Of a stretch of DNA of 60,353 bases, positions 52,475-60,353 are shown in pieces (position 1 is the first letter of the stretch; every line of letters begins with the position of its first letter). The DNA is from Candidatus Mediterraneibacter merdavium (GTDB taxonomy: Bacteria > Bacillota > Clostridia > Lachnospirales > Lachnospiraceae): positions 1-60,353 of the forward strand of contig DWYT01000139.1 of assembly GCA_019118545.1 (NCBI GenBank), given 5' to 3'. Under the pieces are notes generated by a model. It had not been told where the DNA came from. It searched no databases and saw nothing but the letters and a program-made list of their open reading frames with translations. A program made the translations under genes and the position numbers.

Positions 52475-55471
52475 ATGGAAAAGAAAAAGGGTACTGGCGT
52501 CAAAAAGTGGGGGATCCTGACCGCCATATCCGCTATCCTGATGGTCGCGCTCATTATCGGAAGCACCATAGCGTTTCGTTATACAACGACCATCAACGTG
52601 GCGCTTGACGTTGAGACGTACAAGATCGTAAAGGGAGATTCCGACGCGGATACCGAATATTTTAAGAGTGATTTCGCGTCCGATGAAGAAAGAGAAGCAT
52701 ATGAGGAGGAGCTCTGCGCGAGACTGGAAGAAGAAGGCGCGGCTCTTCTTATGAACGACAACGAGGCGCTGCCTCTTTCATCAGGCGCAAAGGTCAGCCT
52801 GTTCGCACATGGGTCAGTTGACCTGATGTACGGCGGTACAGGTTCAGGCGCGGTCGATACGGCGAGCGCACCGTCATTTAAGGACGCTCTTACAAGTGTC
52901 GGCATCGAAGTAAATGAGACACTCTGGGATCTCTATTCATCTGAGGATATGATGGAGAAATACAGCCGTCTGACTCCGGACGCGATCTCAGATACACTTG
53001 AGGCAAACACACAGTACGGTGTAAATGAGGCTCCGTGGAGCGAGATCGAAGGCGGCGCGGCTGACAGCTTCGCTGATTACGGCGACGCGGCGATCGTAGT
53101 GCTGGCACGTTCCGGCGGTGAGGGCGCTGACCTTCCCAGCGGAGAGAACGGAACAGACGACGACTGGATCGCAGGAACAGAGGGCGACGGAAACTATCTG
53201 GCGCTTTCACAGGAGGAAAAAGACCTTCTTGCAGGCTTAAAGGAATTAAAGGACGACGGGACATTCAAGAGCATCATCGTGCTTCTGAACTCCTCCAATG
53301 CCATTGAGCTTGATTTCCTCAATCCGGATATCTGCGGCGTTGACTACGGCATTGACTCCTGCATGTGGATCGGCGACGTAGGACAGACAGGTATCAACGG
53401 CGTGGCACGTCTCATCGCAGGCGAAGTAAGCCCGTCAGGAAGTATCGTGGATACATTCACATACGACAATATGACAAACCCGGCAATGTACAACTTCTAT
53501 ACACAGGCTTACCCGAACGCAGCGGATTACGACCTGATGACAGACGGCCCGGACGTACAGGGTATGTACAGCGTATATCAAGAGGGTGTCTACCTTGGAT
53601 ACCGTTACTATGAGACCCGCTATGAAGACGCGGTTATGGGAACGGCAAACGTAGGTGATTATGATTATACCTCACAGGTTGCATATTCCTTCGGACATGG
53701 CATCAGCTATACAGATTTCGAATACAGCGACTACAGTGTGACAGCGGGTGACGACGGATTTGATGTAAACGTCACAGTGACAAACGCAGGCGACACATAC
53801 ACAGGAAAGAAGACAGTACAGGTTTACTTCCAGTCGCCGTACACAGATTATGACAAAGAGAACGGCATCGAGAAGGCATCTGTTGAACTCTGCGGATTCG
53901 CGAAGACAGATGAGCTCGCACCGGGCGAATCAGAGGATGTGACGATCCATGTGGATAAAGATGAGCTCCGCACATACGATTCCAACAATGCGAAGACATA
54001 CATCCTTGACGCAGGCGACTACTACTTCACAGTAGCGGACGGTGCTCATGAGGCGGTCAATAACGTGCTGGCGGCAAAAGGCTACACAACAGCAGACGGC
54101 ATGGACGCTGAAGGAGATGCGGCAGTTACATACAAATGGACGAACAGTGAACTCGACACAGAGATTTTCTCAACCTCTGAGGCGACAGGCGCGAAGATCA
54201 CGAACCTGTTTGACGAGTCTGACCCGAACAAGAGCAGCGACGCTCCGGGAGAAGTAACATGGCTTACACGTTCTGACTGGGAGGGGACATTCCCGACAGC
54301 TCCGGCAGAGCTGACAGTAAACGATACGCTCGCGGCGTCACTTGCGATCACACAGTATGACGGATCTCAGGCTGATTCCGTGGAGATGCCGACGCTGGGC
54401 GCTGACGGCGATCTTGCCCTTGCATCCCTGATCGGTGCGGATTATGATGATCCGATGTGGGAGGATCTTCTTGACCAGCTCACATACGAGGATATGGTAA
54501 ATACCATTACACTCGGATTCCACAACACAGCGGCTATCCCGAATATCGGCAAGGCGGCTACAAAAGACGAGAACGGCCCGCAGGGTCTTACAGCGGCCCT
54601 GACAGGCGGCGAGTCCGCGATGTGCTACACATCAGAGGACGTTATGGCAGCTACATTCAACACAGAGCTTATGGAAGATGTAGGGCGCTGCATCGGCGAG
54701 GACTGCCTTGCAATGGGTTACTCCGGTCTGTACGGCCCGGGTGTGAACATGCACCGCACCGCTTACTCAGGAAGAAACTTTGAGTACTATTCAGAAGACC
54801 CGCATATCTCCGGCGCGATCTGTACGGCAGAAGTACAGGGCATCCAGTCCAAGGGCGTATATGTATATCTGAAACACGTTGCGCTCAACGATTCCGAGTC
54901 CAGCCGCCGTGGTGTAAACACATGGCTGAACGAGCAGACAGCAAGAGAAATCTATCTTGAGGTTGCGGATAAGGCTGTGATCGACGGCGGGGCATGGTGC
55001 ACAATGAGCGGCTTCAACCGCTGGGGTTCAACATGGTGCGGGGCCTACGCGGCTCTTCAGACAGATTATCTCCGCGGAGAGCTTGGCATGAGAGGAATGA
55101 GCATCACCGACTACTCAGGCTCCAGTAAATACATGGATCTGTGCGACGCTCTGATCGCAGGCACAGACATCTACGACAGTCCGGATCCGACGATCCATAC
55201 GGCAAATGCGGCGAACTACGAGAATGACGCATACATCGTGACACAGATGCGCGAGGCAATGCACAACATCCTCTACACAGTAGTAAACAGCAACGCCATG
55301 AATGGTCTGTCAGAGGCAGATACGATGAAACAGGTTACACCGTGGTGGCAGATCGCCCTGATAGCGCTGATCGTAGTATTCGGCGTATTGACGGTTGTAT
55401 GCGCGGTGATGACAGGACGCGCGGTGAAGCGTAAAAAAGCGGACACAGCGCCCGCGTCACAGCAGAAATAG
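52475..55471 (+). CDS. GH3 beta-glucosidase-like enzyme, reversed domains, membrane-tethered
   Basis: 998 residues. An N-terminal basic tail and helix (GILTAISAILMVALIIGSTI) is followed by the GH3 C-terminal-type sandwich domain (ALLMNDNEALPLSSGAKVSLF, residues about 80-370), a fibronectin-III-like domain (FDVNVTVTNAGDTYTGKKTV), and only then the TIM-barrel domain (LYGPGVNMHRTAYSGRNFEYY, KHVALNDSESSRRG). The nucleophile is probably Asp879 in SITDYSGS. A second helix (IALIALIVVFGVLTVVCAVM) and KRKK end the chain. Both tails are basic, so the catalytic part should face outside. Reversed order is known in some ruminal GH3 enzymes. ATG 52475 suits AGGAGG spacing. Confidence 0.93.
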   Translation: MEKKKGTGVKKWGILTAISAILMVALIIGSTIAFRYTTTINVALDVETYKIVKGDSDADTEYFKSDFASDEEREAYEEELCARLEEEGAALLMNDNEALPLSSGAKVSLFAHGSVDLMYGGTGSGAVDTASAPSFKDALTSVGIEVNETLWDLYSSEDMMEKYSRLTPDAISDTLEANTQYGVNEAPWSEIEGGAADSFADYGDAAIVVLARSGGEGADLPSGENGTDDDWIAGTEGDGNYLALSQEEKDLLAGLKELKDDGTFKSIIVLLNSSNAIELDFLNPDICGVDYGIDSCMWIGDVGQTGINGVARLIAGEVSPSGSIVDTFTYDNMTNPAMYNFYTQAYPNAADYDLMTDGPDVQGMYSVYQEGVYLGYRYYETRYEDAVMGTANVGDYDYTSQVAYSFGHGISYTDFEYSDYSVTAGDDGFDVNVTVTNAGDTYTGKKTVQVYFQSPYTDYDKENGIEKASVELCGFAKTDELAPGESEDVTIHVDKDELRTYDSNNAKTYILDAGDYYFTVADGAHEAVNNVLAAKGYTTADGMDAEGDAAVTYKWTNSELDTEIFSTSEATGAKITNLFDESDPNKSSDAPGEVTWLTRSDWEGTFPTAPAELTVNDTLAASLAITQYDGSQADSVEMPTLGADGDLALASLIGADYDDPMWEDLLDQLTYEDMVNTITLGFHNTAAIPNIGKAATKDENGPQGLTAALTGGESAMCYTSEDVMAATFNTELMEDVGRCIGEDCLAMGYSGLYGPGVNMHRTAYSGRNFEYYSEDPHISGAICTAEVQGIQSKGVYVYLKHVALNDSESSRRGVNTWLNEQTAREIYLEVADKAVIDGGAWCTMSGFNRWGSTWCGAYAALQTDYLRGELGMRGMSITDYSGSSKYMDLCDALIAGTDIYDSPDPTIHTANAANYENDAYIVTQMREAMHNILYTVVNSNAMNGLSEADTMKQVTPWWQIALIALIVVFGVLTVVCAVMTGRAVKRKKADTAPASQQK

Positions 55472-55497
55472 AATTTTGAACAAGCAGATGAAAACGG

Positions 55498-55557
55498 CTC
55501 CCCCGGTCTTATGGGGGAGTCCTGCTTACAAGGAGCATGCCGCCGGGCAAAGGCGGC
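55498..55557 (+). other. Two hairpins between GH3 and transporter genes
   Basis: CTCCCCC with GGGGGAG (55498-55504, 55513-55519), then GCCGCC with GGCGGC (55539-55544, 55552-55557). Neither has a T tract. They may set the relative amounts of enzyme and transporter mRNA. Confidence 0.5.
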
Positions 55558-55572
55558 GGAATGGAGAGTTTT

Positions 55573-57132
55573 ATGAATGAAAAGACAAATCAGGCTGCAT
55601 CGCCGAACGCCTTAAACCGGGCGAAGCTGTATCAGCTTGTACTTTTCCCCATGAATAACGGGGCGACGAATGTATATTACATTCTGACGATGAACTTTAT
55701 CGCGTACTATGCGAACGGAGTCCTCGGATTACTGCTGGCCTTTGCGACAACTATGGTAACGGTCATGCGTGTATTCGACGCGATCACAGACCCGATCATC
55801 GGGGCGCTTATGGACAGAACCTCTACAAAGTGGGGTAAATTCAGACCGTTTATGGTGATTGGTAATGCCATCATGATCATTTCCTCTCTGTTATTGTATT
55901 TCGGTACAAGGGTGATTGGCGACGACATGATGTGGCTGCGCTATGTGGCGTTCATCCTGTTCTACGCACTGTACGTAATCGGATATACATTCCAGACGTC
56001 TGTTACCCGTTCCGGACAGACCTGTCTTACGAACGATCCGAAGCAGAGGCCGCTGTTCACAATCTTCAATACCGTTGCCAGCCTCATCGGTATGGGACTT
56101 GTGCAGTTTCTCGCTCCGTTGGTAACAGGAGGAAATTATTCGACAGAGACATTCTTCAATATCATGATCCCGCTGGCAATGATCGTTTCAGCAGCCATGA
56201 CGGTTCTTGCGATCATTGGTATCGCAGGCAAAGACCGTCCGGAATACTTCGGCATCGGCGGCGACAGCGGCAAAGAAAAAGTGAAGGTAAAAGAGTATGT
56301 TGCTATATTAAAGGCAAATAAGGAGCTGCAGCGCCTGATGGTAGCGGGAGCGGGATGTAAACTGGCGTTCTCTATCGCTACGAACATGACGGTTCTCGCC
56401 ATGCTCTACGGCTCAATGATGGGAGACTACGGTGGACTGTACCTGCCCATGATGATCGTGGGATATGTATTTTCAGTTCCGTTCTTCCTGCTCACGGTAC
56501 GTACCTCGCAGAAGAAAGGACAGAAGGCGTCGCTTGTATTCTATGTCAGACTGGCGCTTATCATGTATGTGGGTGTGCTGGCACTGCTTATCATGTGGAA
56601 GCAGGGAGTGCCCGGAGTGAACTTAAGCCTGTCACACATCAACATCTACACAGTGCTGTTCGTTCTGTGCTTTGGCATCGGCTACGGCGCGTACTATGCG
56701 ACGGCGGATATGCCGATCCCCATGGTGGCGGACTGCTCCGACTACGAGACATTCCGCTCCGGGCGTTACATCCCGGGCATCATGGGAACGCTGTTCTCAC
56801 TCGTTGATAAGCTGGTGAGCTCCCTTGGCTCTACAGTAGTCGGCCTTGCTGTGACAGCGATCGGACTTGCGAACCTGCCGGACGGCACCACGCCGTATGC
56901 TGACGGAATGCACGTGGTGGTGATCATCCTCTTCTGTGTCGTTCCGATGATAGCGTGGATCGCGACGCTTATCGCTATGAAAGGCTATAAGCTGACCGGA
57001 GCGAGAATGAAAGAGATTCAGGCCATCAATGCGGTCAGAAAAGATGCCATCAGCAAAGGCATACCGTTAGAGGAAGCCATGACAAAATGGCAGACAATTG
57101 ATCAGGTGCCGGAGGAATTTAAACAGTCATAA
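55573..57132 (+). CDS. GPH-family sugar:cation symporter (MFS)
   Basis: 519 residues, twelve helices, glycoside-pentoside-hexuronide family like MelB and XynB-type transporters. Typical segments: RVFDAITDPIIGALMDRTSTKWGKFRPFM and ADCSDYETFRSGRYIPGIMGTLFSLVDKL. The C-terminal tail is long and charged. It should import the sugars released by, or used by, the GH3 and GH2 enzymes. ATG 55573 follows TGGAGAG; ATG 55561 is an alternative start. Confidence 0.93.
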   Translation: MNEKTNQAASPNALNRAKLYQLVLFPMNNGATNVYYILTMNFIAYYANGVLGLLLAFATTMVTVMRVFDAITDPIIGALMDRTSTKWGKFRPFMVIGNAIMIISSLLLYFGTRVIGDDMMWLRYVAFILFYALYVIGYTFQTSVTRSGQTCLTNDPKQRPLFTIFNTVASLIGMGLVQFLAPLVTGGNYSTETFFNIMIPLAMIVSAAMTVLAIIGIAGKDRPEYFGIGGDSGKEKVKVKEYVAILKANKELQRLMVAGAGCKLAFSIATNMTVLAMLYGSMMGDYGGLYLPMMIVGYVFSVPFFLLTVRTSQKKGQKASLVFYVRLALIMYVGVLALLIMWKQGVPGVNLSLSHINIYTVLFVLCFGIGYGAYYATADMPIPMVADCSDYETFRSGRYIPGIMGTLFSLVDKLVSSLGSTVVGLAVTAIGLANLPDGTTPYADGMHVVVIILFCVVPMIAWIATLIAMKGYKLTGARMKEIQAINAVRKDAISKGIPLEEAMTKWQTIDQVPEEFKQS

Positions 57133-57200
57133 CCGCAGACCGTGAGAGAACGGTATGGGAGACAAATAGATATTTAAGCTGTATGAAAAACGGTTATAAA

Positions 57201-57234
57201 CCCCCGTGCAGGAGCATAGACTTTTGCACGGGGG
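57201..57234 (+). promoter_or_regulatory. Strong hairpin at the transporter/GH18 junction
   Basis: CCCCCGTGCA (57201-57210) pairs with TGCACGGGGG (57225-57234) around a 14-base loop, followed by TGAC and six T. It looks like a terminator for the transporter gene, but its right arm also contains the only ribosome site for the GH18 gene. Confidence 0.75.
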
Positions 57235-57242
57235 TGACTTTT

Positions 57243-58355
57243 TTGATCTATGTAGCAGAAAAAGGCGATACGTTGGAAGGGATTTCCGGTCAGACGGGGA
57301 TTCCTGTCTGGAAGATCGTCTATGATAATCAGATATCAGATAAGAATGTAATTGTTCCGGGGCAGGCGCTTCTCCTTCTCGCGCCCGGTGAAGAATATAA
57401 TCTGGCGCAGGGGAGGACAGTGGGCGGCTATGCCTACCCGTTCATTGAACCGGAAATTCTGGGCCAGACGTTCCCGGCGCTGAAGGAGCTTCTTATATTT
57501 TCCTATGGATTTACGTTTGAGGGCGATCTGGTTCCCCCTCTCCAGAACGAGCTGTGGATGATCGAGACAGCTTGGAACCGAGGGGCAGAACCCCTGATGG
57601 TGCTGACTCCGTTCTCCGAGGGGGTGTTCAATAATCAGCTTGTAAAAGTTCTTGTAGAAAATGAAGCGGTGCAGGAGAAATTGATCGGCCAGATGTTGGA
57701 GACGGTCAGTGACAGAGGATACGCCGGTGTGGATGTTGATTTTGAATACGTGCTGCCTGAAAACCGGATTCAGTACGCGGACTTTGTGGGGAAGCTGCGC
57801 GCAAGGATGAATGAAAACGGATACCGTGTATCCGTGGCAGTGGCACCCAAGGTGTCCGACGACCAGAAGGGACTTCTCGTGGAAGGGGAAGATTATGCCC
57901 TGCTCGGTGAAAATGCGGACGCGGTATTTCTGATGACCTATGAGTGGGGATACACCTACGGCCCTCCCATGGCGGTGGCGCCCCTTGATAAAGTGCGTCA
58001 GGTGGTGGAGTACGCTCTGACACGGATTCCGGCGGAGAAACTTATCATGGGAATCCCGAATTACGGCTACGACTGGCAGCTTCCCTACGAGCGGGGCGTG
58101 ACAAGGGCGCGTACTGTAGGCAATGTGGAGGCAGTGGATATCGCGGCGGAGAACGCGGCCTCCATCGAGTATGCGCCTGTGGCGCAGAGTCCGTGGTTTA
58201 CCTACCGGAAAAACGGAATGGAGCACGTGGTCTGGTTCGAGGATGTCAGGAGCATTGAGGCAAAATGGAATCTCATAAAGGAGTACGGACTCTCAGGGGG
58301 TTGGTACTGGAACCTGATGCGACCCTTTAGGGCAAACTGGCTTATGCTGCAATAA
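57243..58355 (+). CDS. LysM-GH18 glycosidase (spore/cell-wall type)
   Basis: 370 residues. An N-terminal LysM (YVAEKGDTLEGISGQTGIP to VPGQALLLL) is followed by a GH18 barrel with DVDFE (Asp164 to Glu168, catalytic acid Glu168). TYEWGYTYGPPMAVAPLDKV and MGIPNYGYDW resemble SleL/YaaH-type N-acetylglucosaminidases acting on spore cortex or wall. I choose TTG 57243 because the LysM begins at once, as in relatives; ATG 57183 would add 20 residues translated through the upstream hairpin. GTG 57234 is another option. Confidence 0.88.
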   Translation: MIYVAEKGDTLEGISGQTGIPVWKIVYDNQISDKNVIVPGQALLLLAPGEEYNLAQGRTVGGYAYPFIEPEILGQTFPALKELLIFSYGFTFEGDLVPPLQNELWMIETAWNRGAEPLMVLTPFSEGVFNNQLVKVLVENEAVQEKLIGQMLETVSDRGYAGVDVDFEYVLPENRIQYADFVGKLRARMNENGYRVSVAVAPKVSDDQKGLLVEGEDYALLGENADAVFLMTYEWGYTYGPPMAVAPLDKVRQVVEYALTRIPAEKLIMGIPNYGYDWQLPYERGVTRARTVGNVEAVDIAAENAASIEYAPVAQSPWFTYRKNGMEHVVWFEDVRSIEAKWNLIKEYGLSGGWYWNLMRPFRANWLMLQ

Positions 58356-58436
58356 ATATAGGACACACAGATGAAAAGAAAAGGATGACGGTTTATAAAA
58401 TCATAAGATTTTCTTCATCCCACAGAAAGAAATACA

Positions 58437-58445
58437 TGATATAAT
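58437..58445 (+). promoter_or_regulatory. Extended -10 promoter of the amidase gene
   Basis: TGATATAAT (58437-58445) is an extended -10 element with no good -35, 30 bases before the start codon. Confidence 0.6.
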
Positions 58446-58474
58446 GTAAGTACAACAGACAGCGAGGCGTACAA

Positions 58475-59197
58475 ATGAACTCATACAGAGGGGACAAAAG
58501 AAGAAATACATATAAAAAGAAGTCAGGAAAATCAAAAGCAGGGAACAAAAGCGGTTCAGGGAAATGGAGCGGAAAAGGGATACTTAAAAACCGTTATGTC
58601 CTTATCAGCATAGCTGTCCTGATCATTTTAACTATCATTCTTGGAGTGCGTTCCTGCCTGACAGGCGGGGAATATCATGTGGATGTGGATGCTTCCCAAC
58701 CGGAGCTTGACGTTCAGCTCCTTGATGTGAACCCGTATTCCAGACCGGGTATCAGCACAGACAATATCACGGGAGTGGTCGTCCATTACACGGCCAATCC
58801 GGGAAGCTCCGCGCAGGATAACCGGGATTATTTTAATGGCCTCCAGTATTCTCAGGCAACACAGGCCAGCAGCAATTTTATCGTGGGACTGGAGGGAGAG
58901 ATCATCCAGTGCGTTCCCACGTGGGAAGTGGCCTACGCTTCCAATGAAAGGAACAGTGATACCGTGTCCATCGAGGTATGCCATCCCGATGAAAGCGGAA
59001 AGTTTACGCAGGAATCATACAGCTCTCTTGTGCAGCTCACGGCGTGGCTGTGCGTGAAGTTCGGATTAACTGAGGATGATGTGATCCGCCACTATGACGT
59101 GACCGGAAAGAACTGTCCGAAGTATTTCGTGGAAGATGAAGACGCGTGGGCGGAGTTCAAAGAGAATGTGCGGAAGGCGATCGATAAGACGCAGTGA
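58475..59197 (+). CDS. N-acetylmuramoyl-L-alanine amidase (Amidase_2), membrane-anchored
   Basis: 240 residues. A very basic N-terminal tail (residues 1-38) and one membrane helix (YVLISIAVLIILTIILGV) are followed by an Amidase_2/PGRP domain. Zinc-site candidates are His in VVVHYTANPG, His in VIRHYDVTGKNCPKYF and its Cys; EVAYASNERNSDTVSIEVC is typical. It should cleave between MurNAc and L-Ala in the wall, outside the membrane. No operon partner. Confidence 0.93.
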   Translation: MNSYRGDKRRNTYKKKSGKSKAGNKSGSGKWSGKGILKNRYVLISIAVLIILTIILGVRSCLTGGEYHVDVDASQPELDVQLLDVNPYSRPGISTDNITGVVVHYTANPGSSAQDNRDYFNGLQYSQATQASSNFIVGLEGEIIQCVPTWEVAYASNERNSDTVSIEVCHPDESGKFTQESYSSLVQLTAWLCVKFGLTEDDVIRHYDVTGKNCPKYFVEDEDAWAEFKENVRKAIDKTQ

Positions 59198-59249
59198 ATC
59201 AGCCATTTAATTCAGGGTCTTCATCTTGCAGAATTCGAAAATCTAATTG

Positions 59250-59525
59250 CTAAACACCTATTCGGAGCGGATGAAGGGCCGCCGGGATTCCGCTGCAGGG
59301 CATAAGAAAAACTACAGGTTCCGGCTATGTCCGAAAAGCAAGGACTGCCGATGGACAACTCCCTGCGGTCAGACAATTCCATCGACAGTCCTAAGGGACA
59401 TACCCGAAACCTTGAGTTTTGCTAACGCCCTTTCGAAGTCACCCGGACAGCTCCTTCACCCGCTCCAAAAGGTTTTCTCAATATTGGGTTTTCATGAACT
59501 CTACAGAAGAGAAGTTCCTGAATAA
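59250..59525 (+). pseudogene. Possible decayed transposase fragment
   Basis: The Cys-rich stretch KNYRFRLCPKSKDCRWTTPC resembles the zinc-finger-like part of IS1182-type transposases. The usual following motif (YPKDNPRLLTP-like) appears only in another frame as YPKP, stop, VLLTPFR, which suggests frameshift and stop mutations. No inverted repeats were found. The rest of 59198-59712 shows nothing else I can support. Confidence 0.35.
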
Positions 59526-59712
59526 ATGAGCTGACATCTGAGCGGGGTGCGGCGGGGACGCTGTTCAAAAGACGGGTGTCAGCAAGCTGCGCTGATCTCT
59601 TCCCGCCGCTGACTGCTTCTGTAGTGTATTGGCCGCTTCCTGCCCGTTTTACAAAACAGAAATGTCACCGAATCAAAAAGACACATTCCATCCAGAATTT
59701 TCCTTTCCCATA

Positions 59713-59741
59713 TTGTCAAACAGGTTGCTGTATGCTATGAT
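59713..59741 (+). promoter_or_regulatory. Promoter of the small secreted protein gene
   Basis: TTGTCA (59713-59718), a 17-base spacer and TATGAT (59736-59741). Confidence 0.68.
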
Positions 59742-59785
59742 GTTTGTATCAATTAATCAACCAATATTTTTAGGAGGGAACTGGA

Positions 59786-60250
59786 ATGAAAAAGAAAAAA
59801 CTATTAACTTTAATACTTTCGCTTTGTTTTATCCTATCACTTTCAATGACTGCATTTGCAAGTGGGACCGATAATACAGTCTCTACATATGCAGTTGCAC
59901 CTCAAGTTAGCAGTGTAGAAATTACTAAGGCTGTCATCATTGATAAAAATACAGATCCTGATATGATATTTTACCCTAATACTTATGGTCATGTAGGCGT
60001 ATGGGTTAGAGTAATAGGAAGCGGAAATGCTATTCATATAAAATATGATGGAGAAGAGGTTTCACCAAGAAGAACTCCTATCATCATCAAACCTATCTTA
60101 TATTCTGGAAGCACTGTAGTTAAGGGGTTTAATGAACTATATGACTGTTGTGTAGAGCCAACGCATGGAGAACATACTTTTGAAATCGAATACAGATCGG
60201 TCAACCATCCATATACGGTTAAAGGCGCAACATATAGTTTTACTTTCTAA
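59786..60250 (+). CDS. Small secreted protein of unknown function
   Basis: 154 residues. A clear signal peptide (KKKKLLTLILSLCFILSLSMTAFA) is followed by about 130 residues rich in beta-strand pattern (VSSVEITKAVIIDKN, GVWVRVIGSGNAIHIKYDGE, HTFEIEYRSVNHPY), perhaps a single Ig-like domain. A CC pair occurs in LYDCCVEPTHGEH. The family is not recognised. AGGAGGGAA precedes the ATG. The gene is clearly more AT-rich than the genes to its left, and an apparent second gene follows 18 bases later. Confidence 0.85.
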   Translation: MKKKKLLTLILSLCFILSLSMTAFASGTDNTVSTYAVAPQVSSVEITKAVIIDKNTDPDMIFYPNTYGHVGVWVRVIGSGNAIHIKYDGEEVSPRRTPIIIKPILYSGSTVVKGFNELYDCCVEPTHGEHTFEIEYRSVNHPYTVKGATYSFTF

Positions 60251-60268
60251 GACAGAGGGGCAGTTATT

Positions 60269-60353
60269 ATGATTGGTGTAAATAGCGGATATTATAATCG
60301 TTTTTCGTTTTTGAACTCTTATGGTAATTCAACAAATAAAAGCATGATTCCCG
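60269..60353 (+). CDS. Start of an unknown gene, cut by the window end
   Basis: ATG 60269 follows AGAGGGG and opens a frame of 28 codons (MIGVNSGYYNRFSFLNSYG...) with no stop before the window ends. It is Ser/Asn/Tyr-rich with no evident signal peptide. It probably shares a transcript with the secreted protein. Confidence 0.5.
   Translation, partial: MIGVNSGYYNRFSFLNSYGNSTNKSMIP

Noticed and set aside
59247-59525. Intact 92-residue gene
   Set aside because: No ribosome site, and the reading suggests a decayed transposase with a frameshift rather than a gene.
1-60353. CRISPR arrays, tRNA or rRNA genes, prophage
   Set aside because: No regularly spaced repeats, tRNA cloverleaf or rRNA sequences and no phage structural genes were seen; the XRE/ImmA pair alone is not enough to call a prophage or conjugative element.

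Overview
The window looks like a chromosomal segment of an anaerobic Firmicute, most likely a gut Lachnospiraceae member. I base this on the trimeric NADH/ferredoxin [FeFe] hydrogenase, the iron-sulfur L-serine dehydratase, a T-box-controlled pheST, a NlpC/P60 coiled-coil wall hydrolase, strong AGGAGG ribosome sites, sigma-A-type promoters and a moderate GC content. No rRNA, tRNA, CRISPR array or intact insertion sequence was seen. Species cannot be assigned by reading alone.

Left part (1-21.6 kb, nearly all plus strand): a tetranucleotide repeat and a large sortase-type surface protein; argS, an alanyl-tRNA editing protein and a CPBP membrane protease in one run; gltB-gltD behind a consensus promoter and an 11-bp dyad; a secreted NlpC/P60 hydrolase with two tandem promoters; a glyoxalase-family protein (minus); a run of GNAT, Bcp, PanE-like, GNAT and AAA ATPase genes; a small orphan protein resembling the C-terminal end of Rpn nucleases (minus); and ybaK, a DUF3877-like gene and an unknown 373-residue gene that ends in a terminator.

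Middle (21.6-33.1 kb): a divergent hydrogenase locus. Rightward: hydC-like, a GHKL ATPase, an HndB-like ferredoxin, hydB and hydA, closed by a long structured terminator. Leftward: DRTGG protein, GHKL ATPase, a sensory-type hydrogenase-like Fe-S protein, a second DRTGG protein, a PHP phosphoesterase, an N-terminally truncated dicarboxylate/amino-acid symporter and a fused L-serine dehydratase. The leftward genes look like a sensing or regulatory module for the rightward enzyme, with serine use appended.

33.1-37.7 kb: an AT-rich accessory cassette of XRE regulator, ImmA/IrrE metallopeptidase and PIN-domain protein, with an overlapping operator/promoter; a DUF5808 membrane protein; a structured RNA best explained as 6S RNA, whose promoter lies in the end of that gene; and a YihY-family membrane protein.

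37.7-48.1 kb: a minus-strand group (aldehyde dehydrogenase; MFS, SDR and SLC13 genes) that may import and oxidise an unidentified small organic acid or alcohol; then T-box(Phe)-pheS-pheT and queA.

48.1-60.4 kb: a LytTR response regulator and GHKL kinase; a glycoside-use run of GH2, membrane-tethered GH3 with reversed domain order, GPH-family sugar symporter and LysM-GH18; a wall amidase; a decayed stretch that may be a transposase remnant; and, at the AT-rich right end, a small secreted protein followed by the start of a gene cut off by the window edge.
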